Origin: an uncultured Opitutia bacterium
GTDB lineage: Bacteria > Verrucomicrobiota > Verrucomicrobiia > Opitutales > Opitutaceae
Assembly: GCA_903902745.1 (NCBI GenBank)
Contig: CAIUWA010000042.1
Location: 1 to 64,000 of the forward strand
DNA: 64,000 nucleotides
Direction: 5' to 3'
Shown: positions 24,752 to 34,031 of the stretch, one piece after another
Layout: each line of letters opens with the position of its first letter
How positions within the stretch are numbered: position 1 is the stretch's first letter
Notes under the pieces: generated by a model
Database searches by the model: none
What the model was told of the DNA's origin: nothing
Seen by the model: only the letters and a program-made list of their open reading frames with translations
Program-made: the position numbers and the translations under genes

Positions 24752-24844
24752 GGTGGAATGCTCAAATCACAAATGTCCAAACGCCAAAAAAATCCAGCGA
24801 TCAAATACCCAATTCATACCGGTACCCATTTGGCTTTGGATCTT

Positions 24845-24901
24845 GGGTAGGGCGAACCCTCAGGGTGAGCCGCGGCTCGGCAGGGACGCCTCGCCCTACC
24901 C
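24845..24901. repeat. 57-bp palindromic element with GTAGGGC arms
   Basis: Arms GGGTAGGGCGA (24845-24855) and TCGCCCTACCC (24891-24901) are perfect 11-bp reverse complements. Inside are ACCCTCAGGGT and CCGCGG palindromes. It lies in the spacer after the aldo/keto reductase gene and before the UPF0173 gene. Confidence 0.78.
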
Positions 24902-24936
24902 GCGGACAGTCGGCCGCAAATACAGATTTGCGATTT

Positions 24937-25926
24937 TCAATCCGCGACCGGCCCCGAGATGGCGTCGAGCCGCTTCATCACGGCGGGGGTGATTTTTTCA
25001 ACGAGGTCGAGCGCGCCGAGGTTTTCCTGGAGCTGCTCCACGCGGGAGGCCCCGAGGATGACGGTGCTGACGTGCGGGTTCTTCAGGCACCAGGCGATGG
25101 CGAGGCGCGGGAGCGACGTGCCGAGTTCGGCGGCGAGGGCGGCGAGCTTGGGCACCGCGGCGAGTTTCTGCTCGATGCCGGGCTGCTGGAGAATCATGTC
25201 ACGCAGCCACTCCATGCCGGGGGCATTGAGGCGCGAGCCCTTGGGCACGCCGGCATTGTATTTGCCGGTGAGCAGGCCGGAGGCGAGGGGCGACCAGATG
25301 GTGGTACCGAGGCCGGGCGACTTGTAGAGCGGGGCATATTCCTTTTCGACCCGCGAACGGTGAAAGAGATTATACTGCGGCTGCTCGACCACGGGAGTGT
25401 GCAGGCCGAGGCGCTCACACGCGGCGTGGGCGGCCTTGATCTGCTCGGGGCTCCACTCGCTCGTGCCCCAGTACAGCACCTTGCCCTGCACGATGAGGTC
25501 GTGCATCGCGCGCGCCGTTTCCTCGACTGGCACAGCCGGGTCGGGGCGGTGGCAGTAGTAAAGGTCGAGATAATCAACTTGGAGGCGCTGCAACGCGGCA
25601 TGACAGGCCTCGACGACGTGTTTGCGGGAGAGGCCGGACTGGTTGGGTTTGTCGTCCTCGCAGCCGAAGAACACCTTGCTCGAAACGAGGAAGCTGCTGC
25701 GGCGCCAGCCGGATTTTTTCAGAATGGCTCCCATCACCAGCTCGGCCTGGCCGTCGGCGTAAGCCTCGGCGTTATCGAAGAAATTAATCCCGGCGTCGTA
25801 GGCGGCATGCATCAGCGCACGGGCGGCGGGATCGCCGATCTGTTTGCCGAAGGTGACCCAGGCGCCGAAGGAGAGAGCGCTGACTTGGAGGCCGGATTTG
25901 CCGAGCGGGCGGTAGAGCATAGTCAT
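24937..25926 (-). CDS. Aldo/keto reductase (potassium-channel beta-subunit-like)
   Basis: NADPH-dependent carbonyl reductase of 329 residues. The catalytic tetrad is visible: Asp and Tyr in FDNAEAYADGQAE (about 50-62), Lys in FLVSSKVFFG (about 84) and His in DLYYCHRPDP (about 121). The start MLYRPLGKSGLQVSALSFGAW and the VILGASRVEQLQENL segment near 290 match the AKR6/YghZ group. The substrate is unknown. It is likely monocistronic, with hairpin-bearing spacers on both sides. Confidence 0.92.
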   Translation of the reverse strand: MTMLYRPLGKSGLQVSALSFGAWVTFGKQIGDPAARALMHAAYDAGINFFDNAEAYADGQAELVMGAILKKSGWRRSSFLVSSKVFFGCEDDKPNQSGLSRKHVVEACHAALQRLQVDYLDLYYCHRPDPAVPVEETARAMHDLIVQGKVLYWGTSEWSPEQIKAAHAACERLGLHTPVVEQPQYNLFHRSRVEKEYAPLYKSPGLGTTIWSPLASGLLTGKYNAGVPKGSRLNAPGMEWLRDMILQQPGIEQKLAAVPKLAALAAELGTSLPRLAIAWCLKNPHVSTVILGASRVEQLQENLGALDLVEKITPAVMKRLDAISGPVAD

Positions 25927-26175
25927 GGGAGGATCAGGAGGTGAGTGAAATTATTTGACGCCGGGACAGCAGATGAAAAATGTAGGAAAACTCAAATGGG
26001 AGTTGGAAGTTGGCCAGTCTCTGACCGGCCCTGATTGATCCTCTTTCTTAAAACCCAGCCGATTTTGCCCGAGATGGCGCAAATGCCACGGATGTTTGCA
26101 GACGTAATTCCGTGACTATCGGTGCAATCACTGGAGAAAAATCGACCGGACCAAGAGGCGGGTCAGAGACACGCC

Positions 26176-26793
26176 CTACTTTTTGAACCATGCCTGCGCG
26201 GCGGCGAGGTCGGCCTGGGTCAGGCCGTGGCCGGCGGGCAGCAGCTTGGCGGTGACGTCGGCCCCGCCGGCGCGGAGGAGGGCGGCAAGGTGCGGTTGCT
26301 GGTCCGGCGGCACGATGGGGTCGCTGGCGCCGTTGACGAGCAGCACGCGCTTGCCGGTCAGTGAGCCGGCAGCCGTAGACTGATCGAGGACAACCATGGC
26401 GCGCAGCAGCACGCCGCCACCCAGCGATTCCGGACGCAACAGGAGCAGGGTGGCCGCAACATTGGATCCGTTGGAGAAACCGACGGCGATCAGGCGGGCG
26501 GGATCAAAGGCATATGGCTTCGACGCGGCGGCGATGAAATCCGCCAGCTCATGGGTGCGGCGGGTGATCTCAGCGGGGTCGAACACACCCTCGGCGAGCC
26601 GGGCGAAGAAACGCGCCGCGCCGCCCTCGCTTACATTGCCCCGCGGACTGAGGACAGCCGAGCCGGGTGAGAGAGTGCGGGCGAGCGGGAGCAAATCCCG
26701 CTCCGTGCCGCCGGTGCCATGGAGCAAGAGCAAGGGCGGGGCGGCGGGGTCGGTGCCCGGCTGGAAAAGATGCTGGTAGGAGAGGGCGGCCAC
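26176..26793 (-). CDS. Alpha/beta hydrolase, carboxylesterase/phospholipase type
   Basis: A 205-residue cytosolic hydrolase. The oxyanion segment LLLLHGTGGTERDLLPLA (about 20-37), nucleophile elbow GFSNGS (Ser at about 110), Asp in NGASDPIVPP (about 158) and His in PAGHGLT (about 188) form the expected triad. It resembles the small carboxylesterase/predicted esterase group. It is followed upstream by a DUF2127 gene only 5 bp away on the same strand, suggesting co-transcription. Confidence 0.9.
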   Translation of the reverse strand: MAALSYQHLFQPGTDPAAPPLLLLHGTGGTERDLLPLARTLSPGSAVLSPRGNVSEGGAARFFARLAEGVFDPAEITRRTHELADFIAAASKPYAFDPARLIAVGFSNGSNVAATLLLLRPESLGGGVLLRAMVVLDQSTAAGSLTGKRVLLVNGASDPIVPPDQQPHLAALLRAGGADVTAKLLPAGHGLTQADLAAAQAWFKK

Positions 26794-26798
26794 GGCAT

Positions 26799-27293
26799 TC
26801 AGACCGCGTCCGGCCCGGTTTTTGGTCCGGGTGGAGCCGGCACCTTTTTAGGGGAGCGCGCCAACGCGCGGGCCACATAGAGGACCACCAAAATATTGAC
26901 CAGGAGGATGACGAATTTGAGCAAAGTTGCCCTGCGGTACAGCGCGTAGATTTCGAATGGAATATACATGGAGCCGCTGACCACGGCCACCCACTCGGCC
27001 CAGGTGCGCTCCCGCCAGAGCCCGTAGGCTTCACCGAGGCGGAACAGGCTGTAGGCGAAGGCCCCGGCCGCCACCCAGCCCAGATCGCGGACGGTGACCA
27101 GGCTGGCTTCATGGATGAACTGGCTGGTGTAGTGCGCCGCCGGATCCATCCGGAGGGCGTCCACCGCATCCTCGGCAAATTGCTGGAGATCATGCTGGCT
27201 GAGGATCACAGCGCCGACGGCGATCAGCAGGCCGAACACGCCCTTGATCGCCTCGAAGACGGCAATGAGGCGTAATCCTTTGTTGGCAGACAT
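26799..27293 (-). CDS. DUF2127 membrane protein
   Basis: A 164-residue protein with four predicted membrane segments. The opening LRLIAVFEAIKGVFGLLIAVGA and the central GWVAAGAFAYSLFRLGEAYGLWRERTWAEW are typical of the DUF2127 family, whose function is not known. It lies directly before the esterase gene and may form a two-gene operon with it. Confidence 0.88.
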   Translation of the reverse strand: MSANKGLRLIAVFEAIKGVFGLLIAVGAVILSQHDLQQFAEDAVDALRMDPAAHYTSQFIHEASLVTVRDLGWVAAGAFAYSLFRLGEAYGLWRERTWAEWVAVVSGSMYIPFEIYALYRRATLLKFVILLVNILVVLYVARALARSPKKVPAPPGPKTGPDAV

Positions 27294-27369
27294 GTCAGGT
27301 AAAGTGGTGGAGGGAGGTTTTCAGCCCGGGACGTGGTCTCCCCGGAAACGGAAAAACATACGGGGAGAA

Positions 27370-27813
27370 TCAGGCCCCGTCAATTTTCCTGATGCGGGCC
27401 AGATGGCGGCCGCCTTCAAACTCGGTGGCCAGCCAGACCTGGACGATTTTCAGGGCCTCGGCCTCACTGATGGTGCGCTGGCCGATCGAAAGCACATTGC
27501 CGTCGTTGTGGGAGCGGTTCCAGACGGCGACCTGCTCGTTCCAGCAGAGGCCGCAGCGCACCCCGCGCACGCGGTTGGCGACGATGGCCTCGCCGTTGCC
27601 CGACCCACCGAGGACAATGCCGCGCTCAAACTCGCCGCGCGCCACGGCCTCGGCCACCGGGCGGATGAAATCGGGGTAATCGCAGCTCGCATCCGAATAG
27701 GTGCCGAAATCGCGGACGGTGTGCCCCTCCGCGAGGAGCATGGCCTTGATGGCCTCCTTGTAGGCGAAGCCGGCGTGGTCGGAGCCGATGGCGATGGTGA
27801 AGTGACGGGACAT
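27370..27813 (-). CDS. rpiB: RpiB/LacA/LacB-family sugar-phosphate isomerase
   Basis: A 147-residue protein from ATG 27813 (MSRHFTIAIGSDHAGFAYKE). The longer frame upstream overlaps the divergent lipoprotein gene's start region and is not credible. SDHAGF, DFGTYSDASCDYPDF (active-site region), GIVLGGSGNGEAI and NDGNVLSIGQRTI are family hallmarks. It probably interconverts ribose-5-phosphate and ribulose-5-phosphate, but LacAB-type or allose-phosphate activity is possible. It is divergent from the 27893 lipoprotein gene. Confidence 0.92.
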   Translation of the reverse strand: MSRHFTIAIGSDHAGFAYKEAIKAMLLAEGHTVRDFGTYSDASCDYPDFIRPVAEAVARGEFERGIVLGGSGNGEAIVANRVRGVRCGLCWNEQVAVWNRSHNDGNVLSIGQRTISEAEALKIVQVWLATEFEGGRHLARIRKIDGA

Positions 27814-27892
27814 GGTGGGGTGGAAGTGAACCTGAAGGGATTGCGACTGTCCATACCGGTGCCGGCTTTGCCGCGGCAAACCTAAATACCGC

Positions 27893-28330
27893 ATGAAAAC
27901 CAAAATCCGCCCCTTTCACATTTTTTGCGCGACCAGTGCGTTGGCGCTGGCCTTGGCCGTCGGTTGCTCATCCGTGAGTTCGCGCATCGGAAAGAATCGC
28001 ACCGACTATGAAAGCTGGCCGCTGGCGGTCCGCGAAAAGGTGGCTGCCGGGCAGGTGGACATCGGCTTTACGCCGGAGCAGGTGCGGGTGGCCCTGGGCG
28101 AGCCTGATCGCATTGCGACGCGCACCACGGCGGAGAGCGAATCGGAGTCGTGGATCTATCGGAATCCGGGACCGCGTATCGGCTTTGGCTTCGGGCTCGG
28201 GTCGTTTGGCGGCAACACAGCGGTCGGCGTCGGCGTTCATACCGGCGAGTGGGCGCTCCGGCCGGATGAATCGAAGCGCGTAGTGTTTGCAGGTGGCGTC
28301 GTGTCGGCGATCGAGCAGGCGGGGCGGTGA
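27893..28330 (+). CDS. Small lipoprotein, paralogue A
   Basis: A 145-residue protein with a signal peptide ending in a lipobox (LAVGC, Cys25), so it should be lipidated and membrane-anchored. The body has VDIGFTPEQVRVALGEPDRI followed by a strand-rich stretch and VVFAGGVVSAIEQ, a layout like SmpA/BamE-type domains. The same motif pattern occurs in the lipoprotein at 29105, so the two are paralogues. Function is unknown; a role in envelope assembly is inference. Confidence 0.85.
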   Translation: MKTKIRPFHIFCATSALALALAVGCSSVSSRIGKNRTDYESWPLAVREKVAAGQVDIGFTPEQVRVALGEPDRIATRTTAESESESWIYRNPGPRIGFGFGLGSFGGNTAVGVGVHTGEWALRPDESKRVVFAGGVVSAIEQAGR

Positions 28331-28363
28331 AATAGGACTGATGGAATCCCGCGGTCGATTGGG

Positions 28364-29044
28364 CTATTCTCCGATGACCCGCCAGAAGGCGGTGGCGTCG
28401 GCGAGGTCGGCGAGCACGGCATGGGGCTGGTGGGCAGCCAGCGCGGCGGCGGAATGGGAGCCGGTGGCGAGGGCGAGCGTACGGGCGCCGATGGCGCGGC
28501 CGCATTCGATGTCGAACGGCGTGTCGCCAATCACCCAGGTGCGTCCGGCCGGGAAATCCATGCCGGCATGCTCCCGGGCGCGGCGCACGGCATGGGGGCC
28601 GAGGTCATTGCGCAGCTCGCCGTCATCGGCAAAGGCGCCGAACGGGAAGTGCCGCCAGAGCCCATGGAAGCCGAGCTTGATCTCGGCGCCCCGCCGGATG
28701 TTGCCGGTGAGGAGGCCCTGGACGACGTCGCCCCGCGCCGCGGCGGCGGTAAGCAGGGCGCCGACGCCGGGCAGCACGCGGGCGCCCGGGTTCGCCAGTT
28801 CGGCGGGCAGCGCCGTAAGGTAGCCGTCGAAAAAGCGGGAGAAATTTTCCTCCGTGGCGGGCAGGTTGAACTTGGCGAAGATTCGCCGCATGATCCAGCG
28901 GTCGGTCCGGCCCGCGAAATCAATGTCCTCCAGCGAGCCGTCGATACCGAACGCGTTCTTCAGCCCGGTGCGCAACGCGCGCATGCCAGCCCCGCCGGAA
29001 TTGATGAGGGTGCCGTCGATATCCCAGAGCAAAAGCAATTTCAT
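28364..29044 (-). CDS. HAD-family phosphatase, phosphoglycolate phosphatase-like
   Basis: A 226-residue hydrolase. Start ATG 29044 gives MKLLLLWDIDGTLINSGG, motif I with nucleophile Asp9. The alpha-helical cap follows (AGMRALRTGLKNAFG), then LLTGN (motif II, about 122) and WVIGDTPFDIECGRA (motif IV, about 175-189). This is the C1-cap subclass that includes Gph and beta-phosphoglucomutase, so the substrate is a small phosphate ester. It is convergent with one lipoprotein gene and divergent from the other, which are paralogues of each other. Confidence 0.92.
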   Translation of the reverse strand: MKLLLLWDIDGTLINSGGAGMRALRTGLKNAFGIDGSLEDIDFAGRTDRWIMRRIFAKFNLPATEENFSRFFDGYLTALPAELANPGARVLPGVGALLTAAAARGDVVQGLLTGNIRRGAEIKLGFHGLWRHFPFGAFADDGELRNDLGPHAVRRAREHAGMDFPAGRTWVIGDTPFDIECGRAIGARTLALATGSHSAAALAAHQPHAVLADLADATAFWRVIGE

Positions 29045-29104
29045 GGTGAACCACGGTATCCAATGCGGGTCAATTGGGACAGGAAAGCCATTTGTTTTTC
29101 CGCA

Positions 29105-29557
29105 ATGAAAATCCCCAAACTTCATCTCCTCGCCGTCCTCCTGGCCTGCCTCGCAGGCCTCGGCGGTTGCGCGACACCCGAGACGCGCATCCGGAAGCAT
29201 CCCGAGATCGTCGCGAGCCTGGCGCCGGAACAGCTGGAACTGATCAAGGCGGGACGGGTGGAGATCGGCTTCAACATGGACATGGTCCGACTGGCCGTGG
29301 GTGAACCCGACCAGGTGCAGATCCGGGCGAAGACCGATGGCAGCAATGAAGTCTGGAGTTACGCCACCTTTGAAACCCGGGCGGGCCGTCCGCTCTACCG
29401 CGGATTGTATCACCGCTATTATCTCGCGGGCGATGCCGCGCACCCGTTCTACCTGAATTATCCCCTGCGCCGTGATCACGGACATTTCCGGGTCGTGTTC
29501 AAGGATGACAAGGTGATCGCGGTAGAGCAGGACGAGCCGATTGCGTGGCTCAAGTGA
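29105..29557 (+). CDS. Small lipoprotein, paralogue B
   Basis: A 150-residue protein starting at ATG 29105 with a signal peptide and lipobox (LGGC, Cys22). VEIGFNMDMVRLAVGEPDQV matches the VDIGFTPEQVRVALGEPDRI block of the lipoprotein at 27893, and both end with a VVF...V.AVEQ or VVF...V.AIEQ strand. The shared core resembles the SmpA/BamE-like fold. A Tyr-rich loop (YRGLYHRYYLAGD) is specific to this copy. Function is unknown. Confidence 0.85.
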   Translation: MKIPKLHLLAVLLACLAGLGGCATPETRIRKHPEIVASLAPEQLELIKAGRVEIGFNMDMVRLAVGEPDQVQIRAKTDGSNEVWSYATFETRAGRPLYRGLYHRYYLAGDAAHPFYLNYPLRRDHGHFRVVFKDDKVIAVEQDEPIAWLK

Positions 29558-29694
29558 TGGAACGTCCTTGGAACTGAGACCAAATTTGGGACAGAGATTT
29601 CAGGCATGGCGAACCGTCCCGGCTTGGGGACGCTTCGCCTGACAGCAATTTCGCCTCGCGCGGAACGGGGGGCCTGTGCTTTTCTGCGCCTCCC

Positions 29695-31548
29695 ATGTCC
29701 GCCATCAACGCCTTCCTCCTCCAGCACAATCTCCGGATCGCCACCAATCCGTGTGTCAGCCCGGACTTCTGTCTCGACTGGCCCGCACTCAGCGCGAAGC
29801 TCCGCGCTGGTGCGGCCGGGATCAAGGTCTACGAAAAAAGCCGCTTTGCGACGGCGGCCGGGGAGTGGGTTCTGCTGGAGGACACCGCCACGGGTGATTG
29901 CGCCTGGCGGCTGGCCGCCCGCACGGCTGGGGCACTGGCGGACGGTCTGACGTTGGGGGATGGCACGAGTGTGTTCCCCGCAAGCTGGGCGAACCTGCTG
30001 GCGTTGAAAAACCTGGTGCAGGCGCAAAATCCGGCCGCGACCATCTTCCCGACCGCGGCGCAGAAGCTCGGGCAGAGCACGCTCGGCATCGGCGCGCGCT
30101 TCACGACGCTGCACTGGCCGGCGGTGGAATGGGCGATGAGCGCGCTCGAGATCGGCCTGACGGCGAACCAGAACTCCATCCCGCGCGAACTCGTCTATGA
30201 CGTGAACGCGATGCTCGCGGGCCAGCTCGACACCGTGCCCTTTCCGTTCATCGGCACCAACGTGCCCGAGGGACACCAGGGCCAGAGCGTCGAGGGCATG
30301 AGCCACGGGTGCGTGCTTTCAAAGCTGAAGACCGGCTTCCACCGCCGCGGCCTTGCATGGAGCTTTAACGCCGACCACCAGCCGATCGGGGGCAAGTTCG
30401 ACAGCCGCGAGGACCAGCTCGTCACCGGCTGCGTGCTGGCGAGCTACATCACCTTCGACCTCTCGCCCGAGCTGGCGCAGACGAAAGTCGCGGATGATGC
30501 TGCCGCGTGGGTGAAGGCCAATGTCGATCCGGTGGTCGTGAGCCAGGTGAAGACGCGGGTGTCCGCGGCTGGCCTGACGCTCAACGAGTCGGAGTTTGCC
30601 AAGCTGCTCGCCTACGTCTGGCCGTCCCTGAAGAAGATGAAGCAGCGCGACGAGAAATACCGCGCCGCCCGCGCCCAGCTTTTCACCACGCCGGTCGGCC
30701 GGGAATATTTGCGCGAGCTGTCCATCGACGAGCTGCCGGGCCTCACCACACCGGAGACGACGGCCATCATGCTGGCGCTCTGCGAGGCACTCGGGATGAA
30801 GATCCATTTCGTCGCGCCCGCCTTCGGCTTTCAGAAGAACATGCCGTATCCGGACAACACCGCGCTGCGCACGCTGATCGAAAAGCAGTGGGCGGTGTGC
30901 CGGCAGTTCGGCGCGAGCATCGGCTTCCACTCGGGCTCGGGCAAGTCGGCCGAGAACTACCAGGTTATGGGCGCCGTCACCGGCAGCCGCCTCGAGATCA
31001 AGACCAGCGGCCGCTACACCTATGAGATGGGCCGTGCGCTGTTCGCGTCGAAAAACGCGGCGGACCAGGCGCTGTGGCAGGACTGGTACAAGTTCACCGT
31101 CGAGCTGGCGGTCAAGGGCGCCTTCAGCACGGATGCGACCGAGCAGAAGATGGCGCGCAGCTTCATCACCGATGCGCTGGGCAAGTCGGGCCGGCCGGTG
31201 GAGGTGTTCGCGGACGCGGTGTCCGTCCGCAAGGCCATCGAGGCCCTGCCGCCGAGCCCGGAGCACATGTTCTGGTTCGAGTACAATTTCCTCTACGTGC
31301 TGGCGGGCGGCGGCCGGGCGGAAAAGACCGCGCTCGGCGACCACTCGCCGGCGGGCTACGTGCAGCGCGCGCGGTTTTACGCCGTGAGCGCCGAGGGCCG
31401 GCTCAATTACTCGAAGAACGTGGCCAGCTACATTGTCTTCCTCGCGGAGAACACCGGTCTGGCCACCAAGGAGCGCTGTGCCGCCGCAGGCAAATTGCTG
31501 GCGGGCTATGGCTCGCTCGACGCGATGCTGAACGACGTCAGCCGGTAG
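29695..31548 (+). CDS. Tagaturonate-epimerase (UxaE)-like protein
   Basis: A 617-residue cytosolic protein. SFNADHQPIGGKFD (about 222-235) and IGFHSGSGKSAENYQ (about 408-422) resemble metal- and substrate-binding segments of the UxaE family, whose studied member converts D-tagaturonate to D-fructuronate in galacturonate breakdown. The protein is longer than that family's usual roughly 480 residues, mainly through its N-terminal 120. It is not in a uronate cluster: the next gene is a convergent EamA exporter overlapping its 3' end by 11 bp. Treat the epimerase function as a hypothesis. Confidence 0.65.
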   Translation: MSAINAFLLQHNLRIATNPCVSPDFCLDWPALSAKLRAGAAGIKVYEKSRFATAAGEWVLLEDTATGDCAWRLAARTAGALADGLTLGDGTSVFPASWANLLALKNLVQAQNPAATIFPTAAQKLGQSTLGIGARFTTLHWPAVEWAMSALEIGLTANQNSIPRELVYDVNAMLAGQLDTVPFPFIGTNVPEGHQGQSVEGMSHGCVLSKLKTGFHRRGLAWSFNADHQPIGGKFDSREDQLVTGCVLASYITFDLSPELAQTKVADDAAAWVKANVDPVVVSQVKTRVSAAGLTLNESEFAKLLAYVWPSLKKMKQRDEKYRAARAQLFTTPVGREYLRELSIDELPGLTTPETTAIMLALCEALGMKIHFVAPAFGFQKNMPYPDNTALRTLIEKQWAVCRQFGASIGFHSGSGKSAENYQVMGAVTGSRLEIKTSGRYTYEMGRALFASKNAADQALWQDWYKFTVELAVKGAFSTDATEQKMARSFITDALGKSGRPVEVFADAVSVRKAIEALPPSPEHMFWFEYNFLYVLAGGGRAEKTALGDHSPAGYVQRARFYAVSAEGRLNYSKNVASYIVFLAENTGLATKERCAAAGKLLAGYGSLDAMLNDVSR

Positions 31549-32425
31549 GCGGCGTGCGCCGGAGGGCCGGCAGCGCCGTGCCGGCGAGGATCAGCGCGGC
31601 CCCGGCCAGTTCGCGGGGTGAAAAATGTTCGCTGAAGAACAGCAGGCCGCCGCCGGCGATGCCGAGCGGGACGAGCATCTGCAGCAGCGAGCCCTCGGCC
31701 ACCGGCAGGTCGCGGAACGCGAACGTCATGGTGATCTGGCCGACGGCGGAACAAATGCCGGCCAGCAGGATCACGGCCCAGGCCACGGCCGACACCGGCC
31801 CGGGATGGAAGGCGGCGGGGACGGCGCAGAGGACCAGGCCATAGGCGCACTGCGAGGCAAAGATCGTCGAGGTGTGCTCGGTGGCATGGAGTTGGCGGAT
31901 CGTGACGACCATGTAGCCCGAGCCGAGCGCGACCGCGACGGCCAGCAGATCGTAGAGGCTGGCATGGGCGCCGTGGCCAAAGGCATTCGTGAGCAGGGCG
32001 AGCCCGGCGAGTGCGGCGACCCCGCCGACGGCGAGGGCGGGACGGAAGCGCTCGCCGATCAGGACTACGGCCAGGAGGGCGCCGAAGATGACATAGGTGT
32101 TGTTGATGAAGCTGGCCCGGCCCGCGCCGAGGTGAACAATGGTCACGTAGTAGCCGCAAACGGTCAGGCCCCCGATGATGCCGCGGAGTGCGAGCCGGCG
32201 ATGGCGCACGAGATTCGCCGGCTGGAATCCATGCCGGTAGACCGTGGCCACCAGGACGAGTCCGACGACGAAACGCGCGCAGCTCACCAGCCAGACATTG
32301 ACTGACTGCACCTGGCCAAGGGCGCGGATAAGCAGGACGTTGGCGATGAACCCGGCCGTCGAGATCAGCATGAACACCACGCCACGGGCGTGATGGGAGG
32401 CGGGCGGCATGGGTCGGCTGGTCAT
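31538..32425 (-). CDS. EamA/DMT-family transporter
   Basis: An inner-membrane protein of about 295 residues with ten hydrophobic segments in two EamA repeats (first MLISTAGFIANVLLIRALG..., second starting near LLAVAVALGSGYMVVTIRQ). Start ATG 32425 is preferred; ATG 32410 is also possible. EamA proteins export or import metabolites such as amino acids, purines or nucleotide sugars, and the substrate cannot be inferred. It is convergent with and overlaps the UxaE-like gene by 11 bp. Confidence 0.88.
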   Translation of the reverse strand: MTSRPMPPASHHARGVVFMLISTAGFIANVLLIRALGQVQSVNVWLVSCARFVVGLVLVATVYRHGFQPANLVRHRRLALRGIIGGLTVCGYYVTIVHLGAGRASFINNTYVIFGALLAVVLIGERFRPALAVGGVAALAGLALLTNAFGHGAHASLYDLLAVAVALGSGYMVVTIRQLHATEHTSTIFASQCAYGLVLCAVPAAFHPGPVSAVAWAVILLAGICSAVGQITMTFAFRDLPVAEGSLLQMLVPLGIAGGGLLFFSEHFSPRELAGAALILAGTALPALRRTPPTG

Positions 32426-32528
32426 CGCGGAAGGCCGCGATTCTGCAGGCAGGAGGAGCCGGATAACAAAGCGGGAATCCGCACGCCCAAGCACAGAGCC
32501 CTGCAAACAATGCAGGCCGCTGGCGGAA

Positions 32529-33914
32529 TCACAGCGAGTGGATCGCGCTCTTGCTGACGGCGAGGCCGGCTTCCTTCACGGCTTCGCTCATGGTCGGGTG
32601 GGCGTGGATTGTGCGGCCGAGGTCCTCGGCGCTGCCGCCGTATTCCATGTGCGTCACGATCTCGCTGATGAGCTCGCCGGCACCGTGGCCGAGGATCTGC
32701 GCGCCGAGGATCTTGTCGGTCTTCGCATCGGCGATGATCTTCACGAAGCCGTCGACGGCATCGGCGGCGATGGCGCGGCCGTTGGCGGCGAAGTTGAACT
32801 TGCCCACGGCGATGGCCAGGCCCTTCGCCTTGGCGGCGTCCTCGCCGAGGCCGACGCTGGCGACCTCCGGCTCGGTGTAAACGATGGCGGGCACGAGGTC
32901 CCAGTTCACATGGCCGGCCTTGCCGGCGATCCACTCGGCGACGGCCACGCCGTCCTCCTCGGCCTTGTGCGCGAGCATCGGGCCGGCGACCGCGTCACCG
33001 ATGGCCCAGACGCCGGGGGCGGTGGTCTTGAGATGGGCGTCGACCTTGACGCGCTTTTTATCGTCGAGCTGCACGCCGGCCTTTTCCAGCGCGAGACCGT
33101 CGGTGTAGGGCCGGCGGCCGACGGCCACGAGCACCTTGTCGGCGGGAAACTCGAGCTTCTGTCCCTCGCGCTCGGCGGTGAGCACGCCGTTGGCGAAACC
33201 GGTGACCTTGGCGCCAACCTCGATCTTCAGGCCCTGCTTGACGAGCAGGCGGGTGAAATTGCGGACGATGTCATCATCATACATCGCGATGATTTTGGGC
33301 AGGAATTCGACCACGGTGACATCGCTGCCGAGACGCGCCCAGACGGAGCCGAGCTCGAGCCCGATGGCGCCGCCGCCGACCACGACGAGTTTCTTCGGGA
33401 CGGAGTCGAAGGCGATGGCATGGTCGCTGGAGACGACGGCCTTGCCGTCGAACTTCATGAACGGAAGCTCGACCGGGGCCGAGCCGGTGGCGATGACGAT
33501 GTTCTTCGCGGTGATCTGGGATGCACCCTGCGCGCCTTTTACGTCGATGGTGTTGGCGGACGCGAACGAGGCGGTGCCGGTGAGGACCGTGATCTTGCGC
33601 GCCTTGGCGAGCTGGGCGACGCCGCCGACGAGCTTCGTGACGACAGCGTCCTTTTTCTTCATCAGCGTGGCGAGGTCGACCTCGATGGAGCCGAGCTTGA
33701 TGCCGTGGTCGGCCGCGTGATTTTTCGCGAAGACGACGTGCTCGCTGGAGTGGAGGAGGGCCTTGCTCGGGATGCAGCCGACGTTGAGGCAGGTGCCGCC
33801 GAGGGTGGCGCCTTTCTCGACGAGCGCGACCTTGAGGCCGAGTTGGGCGGCGCGAAACGCGCACACATAGCCGCCGGGGCCGGCGCCGATGACGATGAGG
33901 TCGTAGGAGTCCAT
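32529..33914 (-). CDS. lpd: Dihydrolipoamide dehydrogenase (E3)
   Basis: FAD-dependent E3 that reoxidises the lipoyl arm of E2 and makes NADH. At 461 residues it has the N-terminal FAD motif [12 protein letters not shown] (9-20), redox disulfide GGTCLNVGC (Cys42 and Cys47), NAD motif [12 protein letters not shown] (about 179-190), and the C-terminal HAHPTMSE with the catalytic His-Glu pair (about 440-447). It is the last gene of sucA-sucB-lpd, 117 bp after sucB. It probably also serves the unlinked E1 at 20851. Confidence 0.96.
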   Translation of the reverse strand: MDSYDLIVIGAGPGGYVCAFRAAQLGLKVALVEKGATLGGTCLNVGCIPSKALLHSSEHVVFAKNHAADHGIKLGSIEVDLATLMKKKDAVVTKLVGGVAQLAKARKITVLTGTASFASANTIDVKGAQGASQITAKNIVIATGSAPVELPFMKFDGKAVVSSDHAIAFDSVPKKLVVVGGGAIGLELGSVWARLGSDVTVVEFLPKIIAMYDDDIVRNFTRLLVKQGLKIEVGAKVTGFANGVLTAEREGQKLEFPADKVLVAVGRRPYTDGLALEKAGVQLDDKKRVKVDAHLKTTAPGVWAIGDAVAGPMLAHKAEEDGVAVAEWIAGKAGHVNWDLVPAIVYTEPEVASVGLGEDAAKAKGLAIAVGKFNFAANGRAIAADAVDGFVKIIADAKTDKILGAQILGHGAGELISEIVTHMEYGGSAEDLGRTIHAHPTMSEAVKEAGLAVSKSAIHSL

Positions 33915-33920
33915 ACTAGT

Positions 33921-34010
33921 TGAGAGTTGAAAGTTGAATGTTGAAAGCCGGAGGGCAGGGGCGGAAGCGATTGGGCTTCAGTCTTTCAACTTTCACCTTG
34001 CCGCTTTCAA
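33921..34010. repeat. Word-type inverted repeat between sucB and lpd
   Basis: TGAGAGTTGAAAGTTGAATG at 33921 (words GAAAGTTGA and GAATGTTGA) pairs with TCTTTCAACTTTCA at 33982-33995 and CTTTCAA near 34004. It lies inside the operon spacer and might tune lpd expression relative to sucAB. Confidence 0.6.
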
Positions 34011-34031
34011 CCCGCGCCCCGGCGGGCGCGC

